From Cheiracanthium punctorium (lineage: Eukaryota; Arthropoda; Arachnida; Araneae; Cheiracanthiidae), in assembly GCA_038373885.1 (NCBI GenBank), contig JAWZYV010016535.1, forward strand, positions 1,364,001 to 1,428,000: DNA of 64,000 nt, given 5' to 3'. This document shows positions 1 to 11,839 of this stretch, piece by piece. How positions within the stretch are numbered: the first letter of the stretch is position 1; each line of letters opens with the position of its first letter. The notes beneath the pieces were generated by a model. It was given only the letters and a program-made list of their open reading frames with translations, had not been told where the DNA came from and made no database searches. The translations under genes were made by a program, and so were the position numbers.

Positions 1-222
1 ATTAACTGATTTCTCTTCTTGCTGTTTACATTAAAGAGGTTTCAAAAGAGTTGCTCATTGTAATGAAGTTTCCGTTTTTCTTATAATGCAGCTGACGCTC
101 AAATAGATTTTCTTTTCTTTTCTTAAACACTTTTTAATTATTTAAATATTACAAACGATTTTTATATAATAAATACTTACATTTTTTTTTTGTAAATATT
201 TTTTTTCAAATTTAAATTTTGT

Positions 223-265
223 GGGAGGGGGCATGGGGGGGGGGTACCACCCCCTGCCCCCTCCC
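223..265. repeat. G/C-rich hairpin
   Basis: An 11-base arm at 223-233 (GGGAGGGGGCA) is exactly complementary to 255-265, and the bases between are a G run followed by a C run that can pair further. It lies in very A+T-rich DNA. It resembles the G-rich ends of small MITEs elsewhere in the window, but I could not find a partner end, so the element is not defined. Confidence 0.6.
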
Positions 266-306
266 AACCCCAATACAAGAAATTTGAAGTAAATTATGCG
301 ATTAAT

Positions 307-672
307 TCAAGAATTGTTCAAAATTTCCCTTAGATTATGCAAAGGCATATCTAAATTACGCAAATATTTATAGGAATTTGGGTAAAGTGTAAACCACTGG
401 GGACACCTGCAAGGCCCGTTGACTATAGAGCTGCAGTTTCGGATAAGATATTGTTTTTCAGTTTCCCATCGGGGAAACTGCTCGTTTAGATCACTTCTAT
501 CCATGAATAAAAATTCATCTATTGCAAATAAACAAAAGTGCACTTGCCGATGACTGAATTCGATGAGTCGATGAGTTAACGATGGATCGATGAACGACCA
601 AGCAGAAAACAAGCAGTCATTGCTACTAGGGTGGTTCGTTGGTGTAGACTGCATCACTCGTAGAACTGTCAT
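307..672 (-). other. Unrecognised 121-codon open frame, coding status doubtful
   Basis: This is an open frame of 121 codons in otherwise stop-rich sequence. I recognise no domain. It has mixed composition with several Cys, Trp and Pro residues, unlike the low-complexity frames around it, so it may be a decayed transposon exon. There is no promoter, splice signal or homologous neighbour to support a gene. The HFM1 exon that should come next on this strand does not match it. The frame runs toward the G-rich hairpin at 223-265. Confidence 0.15.
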
Positions 673-1201
673 TCTCCATGATTTTATGTGATATGTTGCT
701 AGAACACGTTAAAACTATTTAGGATATGCTGTTCTGTTATATTATCTGTAAACACCATGAACTACATTTTACCATGAATTTGTGTGACGTAATTAATAAA
801 ACCCTACTGGTGAAGCAAGTAATTCATACCTAAATGATTTCAATGGCATGCATGCTAAAGTGCCATTAAATATTTAAGCAATAACAAACACTCAAGATCT
901 TAAAAATTTTGAAAAACACTAGAGAACAATTAAAAACAAAGAACAGAATAAAAATAAATAGCTTTGTTAAAATGCACATGTACAGAAATAAATAAAGTTT
1001 GGATGATAAAGAATTCCACCCTTCATCAGTTGTAAAATCACAGCCCATGCAGGAGAGTAAGGCTCTATTTGAACGTATGTACTGATTTATTTGTTAACAA
1101 GTGTGCTTTACCAGAGTTATTTTATGTTGTTCTTAACACCAGCCTTTTTAATGTTTTAAAGATCTGGATTGTTTGTTATCGCTTGGATAATTCATAGCAC
1201 A

Positions 1202-2420
1202 AAGGATAGGTGTACCAGTAACTGACTTTAAGAGCAATATAAAAATTAACTAGTAAATTGCTACTTACTAAAATTATCCTGAAACAAACCTTTTTTCAAA
1301 ACTTAAGTGCATTTCCAAAATTCTTGTAGGATATAATTTATTCAATAATGTTAAAATTCTCTATTGTTAAAACATTTTTTTATGTTGTCATTTACCAGTA
1401 ACTGACACCAAGAAAAAAATTTTGGCTCTAGTAACTGACATTTATGAAATGATTGGAAAACCTAATCATTTGTTTTTTAGTGACAATGGAAAAAACATGA
1501 ATATATAATTTTAAACATGATATTTGATGAATGTTAAATTATTTTGTAAAATTAAAGGAAAACATTAGATAAAATATTACAGTTACAGAATAATAAAAAT
1601 GTCACTTTCAAATAATAGTAGGATAGCAGGAGCTCCAGTAAGATATTACCATGACAGAAATTAAAAGAGAAATATTTTTTAATGCTATAAGAACTATTAT
1701 CATAAAAATATAATAAATCAATGTAATTAAAAATACATTGATAAAAAACACACATGGAGGGGTTTTTTTTTCTTTTTTTCCCTATCAAAGCTAAATTATC
1801 TTTTCACCTGTTCCACTTTTGGTAATTCAAATTTCTATAGAATATCTTTATTTTCTTTATAATGTCATTGTAAAAAGATTATTTTACTGTTATATCTATT
1901 AGTTCATAAAATGTGTAGCCTTTAAAAATACTTTGCAGTCCTTTGACCAAGAATACTGGTTTTCCACAATTTCATTAAGAAACTCCGCATCACAGGTCTT
2001 AATCAGCAATTCTACCCAATTAGTACCTCACATGAAATTCTATAGAAAAAAATTCTCACTTTAAAATTTAACAAATATGAGCAGTACACTTAGGCACAGT
2101 TTGTAATTCAATTCTTATTGAAAATTTATTTGTTTGAATTTTATATAAAAAACCAACATAACTTTCCTATACACCACATATGAGCAACCTCTGGCCCGGC
2201 CCTCCTTAGCTTTTGATATGGCCGGCAAACATATCAAAACACCACATAAAATTCATATAAACCATTTAAAATCCCATATTAATCTAATTATAAGGGCACC
2301 ACCAGTGGCCCTTAATATTAGAGCGTAATAGTTCTCCACCATTTGATAATAGTTCTGAAATAAAAGCTTAATATAATAAATCATCTGGTAAAGTGTCAGT
2401 AACTGGTGCATCTACCCTAT
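1202..2420. mobile_element. TIR element with internal copies of the terminal motif
   Basis: The left end (about 1202-1228, AGGATAGGTGTACCAGTAAC then TGAC) is matched in inverted orientation at about 2394-2420. The inner motif ACCAGTAACTGAC recurs directly at 1395-1408 and, with one change, near 1429-1440. No clear target duplication was found. The interior holds a short minus-strand frame (about 2030-1915) of some 40 codons that I cannot assign. It is a DNA transposon remnant or a MITE-like element of unknown superfamily. Confidence 0.45.
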
Positions 2421-3963
2421 GCTGTTGAAATTATTTCCTTATAAATTAGCATGAAAATGGCCAGGATTTATACTAGGGAGGGTGGATCATGAAGGAAGAG
2501 ATTAGAGTCCATCTGGTTCCCTCCTCCCACACAGACACATTTATTAACTACTTGCTTCATTTTTTTTTCTTTGGGAAGGGGGAGAGATGGCTCCCTGCCT
2601 ATGTGCAGTTTATTATATTATTAGCTTATATATATATATCGGAGTAACATCTTATGTGTGTTTTTTCACAAAGTTTTTTATTTAATTTATCGTTTAACAC
2701 CAGTATTTTTTTCAGTATATTAGTTTGTTTTGTTAGATGAAAGATGTCATAAATTACATTAACAAGATAAATGATATAACCTTTATGGTAAAATATAATG
2801 CAAGTTTGTAACAGAACAGCACATCCTAAATAGTTTTCAAGTGTTCTAGAAACATATTGCATAAAAAAAAACTATGTACAAAAATATACATATCCAGAGG
2901 TAAAGACAAAGGCAAGTACTCAACCTTGACTCCAAGGTTTCACTTCGAAATCAGGGAAAATTTTCCTATTTAAAATTAGTGCTGAATTTCTAAAATTCAA
3001 TCTTTCATTTCTAAAAACTAATGAGCACTCAGATGAAATGTTTTGCCCTTATTATTAGGTGTAAACTCTACAATATATAGCAATGTATCATTAAAGTTGG
3101 TGATTATCATGTTTGACTGTCCCCTAGTAAGAGACATAAATGATGAACTTCAGATGTTCCAAAGTGGTATAATTTTTTTTAAACTGTGGGATAAACCATA
3201 AAAAATGTAAACCATGAATGGGGAGAGAAACTGTGTTTTAACCTTACTTATTTTTTAAATAAAAATTAGTATTAATAAAAAAATCAGAACAAAAATATTA
3301 ATATTAAACTTTTTTTTTTTACAATGCCCCAGTCCAATGTCATTTGAAAAATAATTTTAAGGTTAAAACAGATAAAACAAAAAAGGCTGTTTTATTGCAT
3401 TCTGAAAATAGGTTTTGGAACAAAAATGTCCTAAAACCAAAGAGGGTGCACTGGTGACTAATCTTAGATTTGATTATTTCATATTATTGTGATTCTTTGA
3501 ATTCATCAATTAAGTTTATTAATAAAAATAGGCACCAAATATAGCTAGCTCTATTCTAGCATTTAAGCAAACCAGGCTTCGATAGCTAAAGGCTATAAGA
3601 GACAACTGACAGAATCAATATCATCTACAAAAATATTTTTGAGCAATACTGCTAAGTTTCTGAAAGAAAATAAATATTTTAATTTCTTTTGAACATTAAA
3701 TAGTTTTAATTTATCATATTTCATACACATATTTTATTTGCATAAGAGACACACAAGGCTCATGTTATGACCGTCACTGATCTGTAGAATGAATCTGAAA
3801 AGTGAGTTAAAAATGCTTTAATAAAACATTTAAAATACTGTGTAATTCATAATTCAATTTAAAAATACAATATAGAAAATTTATTTTTGATACAAGTTTT
3901 AAGAAACAAAAGAGAATGTTACAGGAAATAGAAATTTTCTAGTACAAAACATATTTTTTTGGA

Positions 3964-4119
3964 CAGGGAAGTACCCAGAAAAACATTTTGGGTAGGGTCC
4001 AAAAATTTTGGAGGGGGTGAAAAAGACTTCATCATTATTATTTTGTTAGCAAAAACTAAAATTTTGGGGGATGGAGGACATCCGGACCCCCTGGACCACC
4101 TACCCTGGGTATGTCTTTG
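3964..4119. mobile_element. Small MITE with G-rich ends
   Basis: The ends are inverted: CAGGGAAGTACCCAG at the left, and at the right a segment whose complement reads CAAAGACATACCCAGGG. Near both ends the GGGTAGG...TCC motif is repeated. No convincing target duplication was seen, so the exact borders are uncertain. It looks like the hAT-type MITEs found elsewhere in the window. Confidence 0.5.
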
Positions 4120-4663
4120 AAGTATAAAACAAATTTCTTTGGATTTCACTTATTTTTCTATGTTTCTGAAAAACATGCAATATTGGAGTAGAATTAAACA
4201 ATAGAATTTCACCCTTTAAAAGATTTACACTGTAGAATTTCTCCCTTTAAAAGATTATATCTTTCAATTACTGATTTTTGAGATCAATTCTCAAAGATTT
4301 TAAATAAAAGTTAATTTTAATTATCACTGATCATTCAGATTTTACAGCTACACAAAAAGTAACACACCATTAATTGACATAATTGACACTGATCAAGTAC
4401 TACTTATCAATCCTCTGAATAAATTATTTAAAAAAAAAAAAACTAAATTTAAACACACAACACTGAAGCAGTAGAAATAAAATAGACATTTATAAACATT
4501 TTTTACACATATATATGTAGTATATTGAATCATTCTTAATGGAATGATACAATAAGCTGTCAAAAATGCAAAATAATATACATAATTTAACCGACAGAAA
4601 AAAAAAAATCCCATAATGCATCTAGTCAACTGTCTTTATGGGACTCCAATTTCATCTGCAGCC

Positions 4664-4709
4664 AATGGACTGCTTATGCCAAGATTAATCTTGGCATAAG
4701 CAGTCCATT
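4664..4709. repeat. Perfect 46-bp palindrome without spacer
   Basis: The bases at 4664-4686 (starting AATGGACTGCTTATGCC) are exactly complementary to 4687-4709, with no spacer and no mismatch; the next outer pair does not match. It is flanked by ordinary A+T-rich sequence, and no surrounding inverted repeat suggests a transposon end. Confidence 0.95.
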
Positions 4710-5551
4710 CAACCATGGGAATATCTGCCTGGGTGATAGTTGATGGATCATCTGTTCTGGTAGTATTTGTGTGTCTTTAGATGATTTACTGAGCGTTACT
4801 TGAGAATTTGTTCGCATATCATGCTTCAGCTCAGATGATATTTATTTTTTCTAAAAGGTATTTTGTCAATGTATTTAATCAAGATTATTTGCATTTCCCT
4901 TTCTTTATGCAGAAAATAATATTTTAAATTTAAATGTACTTCCAACTTAAAACTATTATAAAAACTGGATTTTATTTAGATTGGATAATTTATTTCTCTA
5001 ATAACAATTCAAATCCAAAATTTAGATCAAATAAATGTTTTGATGATATTTATTTAACACAATTTTAAGTAAACAACACAACACATTTTCTCAAGTGATG
5101 GCAAAAGTGTTGTTGTTCAAGTGTCTTATTTCAAAGGATGGCGAGTTCTAGAGTTTTGATAGCATTTTCTAAGTTGTATTATGCATGGGAATTTTTGTAT
5201 TCCACTATGATTTTCTTGCAAGGTATTTAAAAAGAATAAAATCAGGAACATTATAAGTCCAATTAATTTTTAGAAAATTCACAAAAAGAATACAGATTTA
5301 TAATGGACGATATCGATACGATGCCATTTCGGTCACATACCAGAGGAAAATATATATTTGGACCAATCGGACTGAAGGATTGAGTGTCGACAAACTCTAC
5401 TACTGCAGTTGATTGGTTGACAGTTACATGTTAGTTGAAAAATGACATCACTATGAGAAAGTCCATTGTGCAAGCTATCAATAAACACTTTAATTTAAAT
5501 ATAACAATTTTTTTTTTGTTTATAATTAGTTTCTGAAGGCAGAACACTTAC

Positions 5552-5598
5552 TTGTAATACACTCCTTTGACATTTGGTGTGCTTAACCATTCAGCAAC
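5552..5598 (-). CDS. HFM1: HFM1 exon: VAEWL segment
   Basis: It has fifteen codons plus two bases: VAEWLSTPNVKGVYY, then AA before GTAAGT. The acceptor is TTGCTTACAG. The segment continues motif III of HFM1 (PN.ED.AEWL). It is too short for routine ORF detection and is supported by phase, splice sites and family fit. It sits immediately left of the TA-flanked MITE at 5653-6309. Confidence 0.85.
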
Positions 5599-5652
5599 CT
5601 GTAAGCAATTTTCAACAATTAACAATTTTTAACACCAATATACAGATCTATA

Positions 5653-6309
5653 GAGGGTGTCCTGGAACTTAGAATACAAACTTGAAGGGAAGGTAGGCAA
5701 CTTTGTTAGGAATCATATTACATAGGAAAGCATGGGTGGAAATCTATAGGTAGTGCTGTATGCAAACTCTCAAAGTCATCACATGCAGCTTCCTAATTGT
5801 CATATCTGCCCCATCATGGCCGAGTGGACAATGAACATTGTAGTTGGCCACAGTGTCAAAATCCTGGGTTTGGGCATGTCTCATGGCTGTTAATCTAACA
5901 GTCTGGAGCAGTTTTCTCCAGATGTAACATGAATATATGTTAGTCCTCTGCCCAAGACAGCCCCTCCCTCTATGCCCCTCTTGTAGGCATACCATAAAAC
6001 AAAGCAAAACAAACATTTCTGCCAACTTGTTTTTCAGATTATCAACCATAACAGTTTACATAAAAATTTGGATTTATTCAACAACAAATCACAAAAAAAA
6101 GAATTAGTGTATCTTCTGGGAAAAAAAAAAAAAAAAAAAAAAAAAAAACATATAAGTTGGCAGATATGGCAAACAAAAAGTTACATGTGCCAATCTGGAG
6201 AGCTCATGCACAGCACCGCCTATTGATTTCTACCTATACTTTCCTGTGTGACTATGGTTCCTAACAATGTTGTCTACCTCCCCAAGAACACAAATCCTGG
6301 GGTACCCTG
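5653..6309. mobile_element. Long-TIR foldback MITE flanked by TA
   Basis: The outer roughly 150 bases at each end are inverted copies. The left starts GAGGGTGTCCTGG and the complement of the right starts CAGGGTACCCCAGG; both continue with GTAG(G/A)CAAC and GTTAGGAA blocks. TA dinucleotides flank both ends (5651-5652, 6310-6311), as for Tc1/mariner-type insertions. The centre has an A run of about 28 bases. The 101-codon minus frame inside (5744-6049) spans arm and centre and is not convincing as a gene. Confidence 0.7.
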
Positions 6310-7309
6310 TATGCATATATACAGGGGTGGGAACTAACGCATACCAAGTAGCAAAATTACAGTAGTCCCTACTTTTTTGTAGTGTAGCTCACTGCTTTTT
6401 AATAAAACTAGTGTAATATGTGGTGCAATACAAAAATCACTACTTTGTACCAACTTTTGGCAACTACTTTTAACATTAATTTTTCCATGTCATCGCTTTA
6501 AGCAATTAATCATGTGGTGAGATTGCTCTTTCTTCTGAGCATAGAACTATAGTTGATACTTGAAGGACCCCCTCCCCTTTCAAAAACACACAAATGAGGA
6601 GAGAAGAGAAGGAAGGATATGCTCAGTTTGAAGCCTTTACCGTTTTAGTTTTTGTTTGAACCTGATGCATGTGTAAATGAGAGGAAGGCTCTGAGAAACA
6701 AAAACAGACTGTACATGTAATGATGATAATTACATGGTTGACATTAAATTAGAAAATATTGATAAGTTGGTAACAGTAACAAAATGATTAAAGATAAACC
6801 GAACTGAAATAAACAGATATTTTTTTTTCCGGTTCAGTACTGGTTTTCATTCCAACCAAAATAATGGTTTTTTTCAGTTTTCGGCTTTGAATCCCTGGTT
6901 TAAAATAATAGAGCTCTCACAGTTACAGTTACAATGAAAAGTTAAAATTTTCCCAAAGCAACACCCACTTTTTTCTGGCAAAAGTTGATGTGCATGTTGA
7001 AAAATCATAAATGGCATTGAAACAATACACGAATGACAAAAATTAGTGGCACAAAACATTTGCAAAGAAGAGCGTAGTAAAAAATCAACACAGAGAGAAA
7101 ATGCATTGACACAATTTGCATTAATTCAGTGGAATAGACACTAGAAATGTTAAACTAACAATGGGGCACCTGAAAACTCTTAGTTCCAAAAAAATAACTT
7201 CCTTCGCCTCTCTTGAACTGTTATTCTATCTTATCTCAATTGGTTGAACAAAATGGCGGCTATTGGTCCATATATCAGGGAAGTTTTTTTATGACGATCC
7301 TGTATATAC

Positions 7310-7870
7310 ACATATACAGGGTGTACCAAAAATACTAACCTAGGCTTTTATTCCTTAAATACTGATGATAGACATATACAATAAATTACTATTGTGTAAA
7401 GAAAAAGGTACAGAATTTTATGACATAGATTAAAATTTTCCCAAGATTAAATCTAAATACACAAATTATGTGGTCACTAAAAAAAAAAAAAATTCCTAGT
7501 CAGTAGAATATTCACCATAAATTAATTAGATGATGTGTACAATTTCAGCCTTTCATCATAAAAAGGCACAGATATATGAAAATGCACATATGCTAACTTA
7601 ACACCTTTTTAAGGACTCTTGAAAAGGAAAAATCGCATCAGAAGATCCCATTTCAGGGGCAATACCCAAATTATGAAAGAAAATAATGATTGCATAAATA
7701 CATGATACTTTCGCTATTACTGGTGTTGTGCAGTAACTCACCAACTTTGTTTAAATATACCTCTGAGCCTTTTCTTTATAAAAAGCTATAGTTTATACAT
7801 CCCCTCATCAATGTATCGAGCCCATTTTATAAATTGGGAATTTTTCTGTATGAGGACTGATTAAAAATTT
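7310..7870. repeat. Dispersed repeat copy A with TACAGGGTGT start
   Basis: It begins ATACAGGGTGTACC and shares long blocks with 8750-9315, including AATTTCAGCCTTTCATCATA and the closing segment around 7829-7860. The TACAGGGTGT start is a common terminal motif of Tc1/mariner relatives in arthropods. No coding content was seen. Confidence 0.6.
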
Positions 7871-8749
7871 AAATTCGTATTTTTTTTCTCCAGAAATTTC
7901 AGAAACTTTTAATCAATACCACAAATTTTTAAATTTTTTTATGTAACTTAGTAATTTATTGTTTATCTCTATGATCAATATTTAAGTAATAAAATACTAC
8001 GTCAGTGTTTTTGGAACAAACTGTATGTGTGTGTGTGAAATAAAGTGGTGCCAGTCAGAATACTTAAGACCTGAGCTGGGCACACTGTTAATTTCAATAA
8101 TTTGTGGAGCACATGTTATGTTGAGATATGACCAGCTGCCACTCGTTGGTGTTGTAGGCTGGATCAGGCTTCACAATATTCTGTGGGACATGGCAGTAGC
8201 AGGGCCCCAATCCTCTCAGCTGTGTGACTGTCTTACATAAATTAATCAACACTCCTTGGTTTACAGAACATGATTTTATTTTAATTGCTTTTTGCACAGA
8301 TTTATGTGGCCACAGAGATTAAGAAAAATTCCTTTTCTCCATGGTGTCACACTTTATTACCTAGGGTCACATGATTTTTTATATATTATTTTCTATATAA
8401 GTAATTCATATATACAGCACATTTGATGGCATTTTCATACTTAAATCAATAATTTATGTTCTATCTAGCAAAGAAGTGCTTTTTATGACTTCCATTTTCT
8501 TTTAAATGATGTAACTTTGATTGGATTTGTGTTCAAAGTTTGATTACCACTGTTATGATCATGAAAAGTCAGGAAATATAAGTATATTACAAATGGTTTA
8601 TTTTTATAGACTAAAGAAACAAAAATATATCAATTTATTGCAAAAGTCACATCCTCATCAAAGTCTAGCTCACATGGCAGGAATATTAAAAAGAGTATAA
8701 ATTTTATAAAGCCAGGAAATTTTTTATAATTGAAATTTTTATGTGGTAT

Positions 8750-9315
8750 ATACAGGGTGTCCGAAAAAAAGGTAGTCACGTGTTTTAATTCTTTATCTAT
8801 TAGAGATAAGAGGGCAAAGTAAATTAAAAAAACTGTTCAAAATAAGGTAGGAAAAGATTGCATTAAGAAAAAATTCTTCTCGTTAGTTTTCCAAAAAAAT
8901 TATACTTTTTAAATTTATACATGATCTCTGTACAAAAAAATTCCAAGTTAGTAAAATATGTCCTATAAATTAATGTGGTAATGTGCAAAAAATTTCAGCC
9001 TTTCATCATAAAACATCTTAGATACCTTTAAAAAAAGATGATCAGGAGCTATATAGGAATTGAATGTCAAAGTTTAATGCTAAGTGTAAAAAAATTATTT
9101 TCTTTCATAATTTGTGTATGAGCCCTGAAATACGACCATCTGATGTAATTTTTTTCCTTTAAGACACACTGAAAAGTGGTTTAAGTTTGCATATATTTAT
9201 CTTCATCTTTCTCAGACTTTTTAGGATTTAATTTTAAAATTTTGTGCATCATCTCATTAGAGCATGGGGCACATTTTACTAATTGGAAAAATTTTTTGTA
9301 TGTGGGGTCATATAC
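8750..9315. repeat. Dispersed repeat copy B, inner segment inverted relative to copy A
   Basis: It begins TACAGGGTGTCCG. The first and last thirds match copy A (7310-7870) directly. The block at about 9090-9215 matches copy A (about 7575-7690) only after reverse complementing. Confidence 0.6.
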
Positions 9316-10809
9316 AAATTTAACCCTCTGACGTTCGGCAGCACTTTTTCTCTGAGCCTCAAGAAGTCCAGTCCCGGCCGAAAATCAAAGACTTCCTTCC
9401 CCCTTTCGGAAACCATCTGATGGGTACTCACCGTAGGTGGTGGTGAAAATTCGCACTCCCTTGAGGGCTGGTGTCTATGATAAATGTATGAAGAATGTCT
9501 GGGAAAATTTTCATGGGAAGAAAAAAAGAAAAAAGTCATCTGATCTCTCTTTTCTCCTCTTGGTAGAATCACACAGTGGAAATGAATTTCCTTCAGTTTG
9601 TGTTTTGCCAATGGTTTTCAATGTAATTTTGGTATACGTCGAAATTATTACATAAAAAATCACCAAATAGGTTTTTCCTTTAAGTCAAATTAATTTAGTG
9701 TGTCAGGTTAACTAATACTTTTATCAGCTTCGTGATTAATTAATATTCTGTAAATTAATCTTGCATCTTTAATTGCAAAAATCACGTTTCAAATAAATGG
9801 CAATATATTTTAATTTTGATTACGTATTCTCTAAAGAAGTAATAATTCTTAGTGAAATATAATCCAAAAATTTAACAACTGAACATGCATTTTTACATAC
9901 TAAAATCGGCAAATTATATCGCAATTAAATGTAATGTTTTGTGTTATGGCAAGCTTACATGAGGAGCATCTTCGGGTAGAGTGCCTTGGAAGAAGGATTT
10001 TTTAAGAGGTTCTAATGCATATTCACATTTCACAGGAGTAAACTGCCCAAAACTCCAGACTCTTCGACAGCGCCCAATGGGCCAGAATCGGGGATTTTCA
10101 CACCCACAATTAAATGTAATCAGTATTAAATTTTATGCAACACGCACTGCACACATTTTATAAGAAAACAATATTTTTCTAATATCCTTTGAACATTTAT
10201 ATTAAAGTTAGGAGTACCTTAGGAGGTCATGTAGTTTTACATATATTATTAGTTGAAATATCCATTTTTCATAGTGAAGAAGGTTTATATGTTATAGTTA
10301 TTTTACTAACACTCGTAACTGAAGTTTATTTGATAGTATTAGATTTTTTAAATTACCAAATTGTTTTACTCCTAACGTTAACATTTGCATCGGAATATCT
10401 AACTTAAAGAATTAATTTTATTTTGTGGATTGCTGTAGTTGTAACTACACAAATGTGAAACAAAGAGAACGTTGACTTATTTGTGCTTTAATATTGGATT
10501 TTTTAATATTATTCTCGGTTTTCTATTTTATTTCCTTTGCATGCGAGACAATTCTTCCAACTTCTTAGCTGAGAAGGCGATGCTAGGTATTGGAAAAACT
10601 GAACCATTTTAAAAGCTTTAGCTCCATAGAGGATACCTATTCTTAGATATTAAACGATTGCTTAATGCTAAGGGATAAAAAAATATGTTTTAGATGGTTG
10701 ATTCCAAAGAAGGGGGATACGTCCAACAAAATGAAATTTTCAACATTTGATTTCCAGCAGACACGATTTTAAGTTTGCTAAAGAAGGGTTTTGGTGCTGA
10801 AATTTATGA
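9316..10809. other. Non-coding intronic stretch with one dispersed repeat
   Basis: No supported gene was found. Part of it (about 9955-10090, with TTTTTAAGAGGTTCTAATGC) belongs to a dispersed family also present at about 28845-28935 and 53408-53530. A G+C-richer patch at about 9320-9480 is not recognised. Confidence 0.45.
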
Positions 10810-11240
10810 AAAACTAGCTGAAGTACCCGTTCTTCGTACGGGAATGAATGGACTTTTTGATATTGCGATGTGTTGCAATTACTATTTATTGTAATAAAGA
10901 GATATGGCAAAATGGGTATCGCGTTATATTGTGTTCAATAATCATGCATACTGAATATCAAGGCAATCGTTTGTACGGTGCAGAAGACCATGCGGCATAG
11001 CGCAATTACTGGAGTGTTTTAGCAAAATGGATATGGGAAAAATATTCTTCGCATTCAGAAATCGATGTATACGAATTTTCATGACGATCGGCTGGACAGT
11101 CCTGAAGTTCATGTGTTGACGCGACATCTAATGGCAAGTTATAGGAAAATGAATAGCGCCAAACTCTTCCTCGTGTTCAACTATCTATGTATACCTATTT
11201 TTCATAGCGATCAGTTGCACAGTCAAGAAGTGATACACTG

Positions 11241-11727
11241 CAGCGCCATCTAGTGATTAATTAAAGTAATGATTTGCTACAGCGCCGCCAAGTGGCGAGT
11301 TATAGTAAAATGGATAACGCCAAAATATTCTCTTGTTCAAATAGCTATGCATACTGATTTTCATAGCGACCGTTTGAATGGTCAAGAAATTGGCCTGCTG
11401 CAGCGCCATCTAGTGGCGAGTTAAAATAATAATGCATTGCAGTGCCATCTAGTGGTGAGTAACATCAAAAGGAGCACAGTTAGAATATATTCTTCGTGCT
11501 CAAATGTGTAAGTATAAAAAATTTTATGCCGATCGGTCGAACAGTATAGAAGTTGATGCGCTGCAGCGCCATTTAGTGGCAAGTTACAGCAAAATGGATA
11601 GTGAAAAATATTCTCTGTGTTCTAATATCCGCGTGTACCAAATTTCATCGAAATCGGTTGGACGATATTCGCATAGCAAATGGATAAAACGGAATAGAAT
11701 TCGACGTTCTGCTGCGCCACCTAGTGG
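11241..11727 (-). promoter_or_regulatory. Cluster of CTCF-like motifs
   Basis: On the minus strand the repeated motif reads CCACTAGATGGCGCTG, which fits the CTCF core consensus CCASYAGRKGGCRS. Copies are at 11241-11256 (one change), 11280-11295 (diverged), 11401-11416 (full match), 11440-11455 (full match to the degenerate core), 11564-11579 (one change) and 11711-11727 (core CCACTAGGTGGCGC). A weaker copy lies near 11115-11135. All are on one strand within a repeat array in the large HFM1 intron. Binding is inferred from motif resemblance only. Confidence 0.45.
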
Positions 11728-11839
11728 CAAGTTAGAGGAAAACGGATAGCATAAAAACCTTCTCCATGATAAAAGACTTAGATGAACCAAATTTCATGGT
11801 GATCGGTCAAACGGTGCTGGAGTTTTTCAACCTCATACA

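Larger units (their letters stand above)
2421..5551. other. A+T-rich non-coding stretch
   Basis: No coding region is supported here. Open frames on both strands are short and low in complexity. It contains the MITE at 3964-4119 and the palindrome at 4664-4709. It probably forms part of the next HFM1 intron, since the following HFM1 exon (expected to encode the segment after the AEWL motif) was not found. Confidence 0.5.

Noticed and set aside
5744..6049. 101-codon frame, plausible-looking protein
   Set aside because: It spans one arm and the centre of a foldback MITE, and only part is repeated in the other arm.
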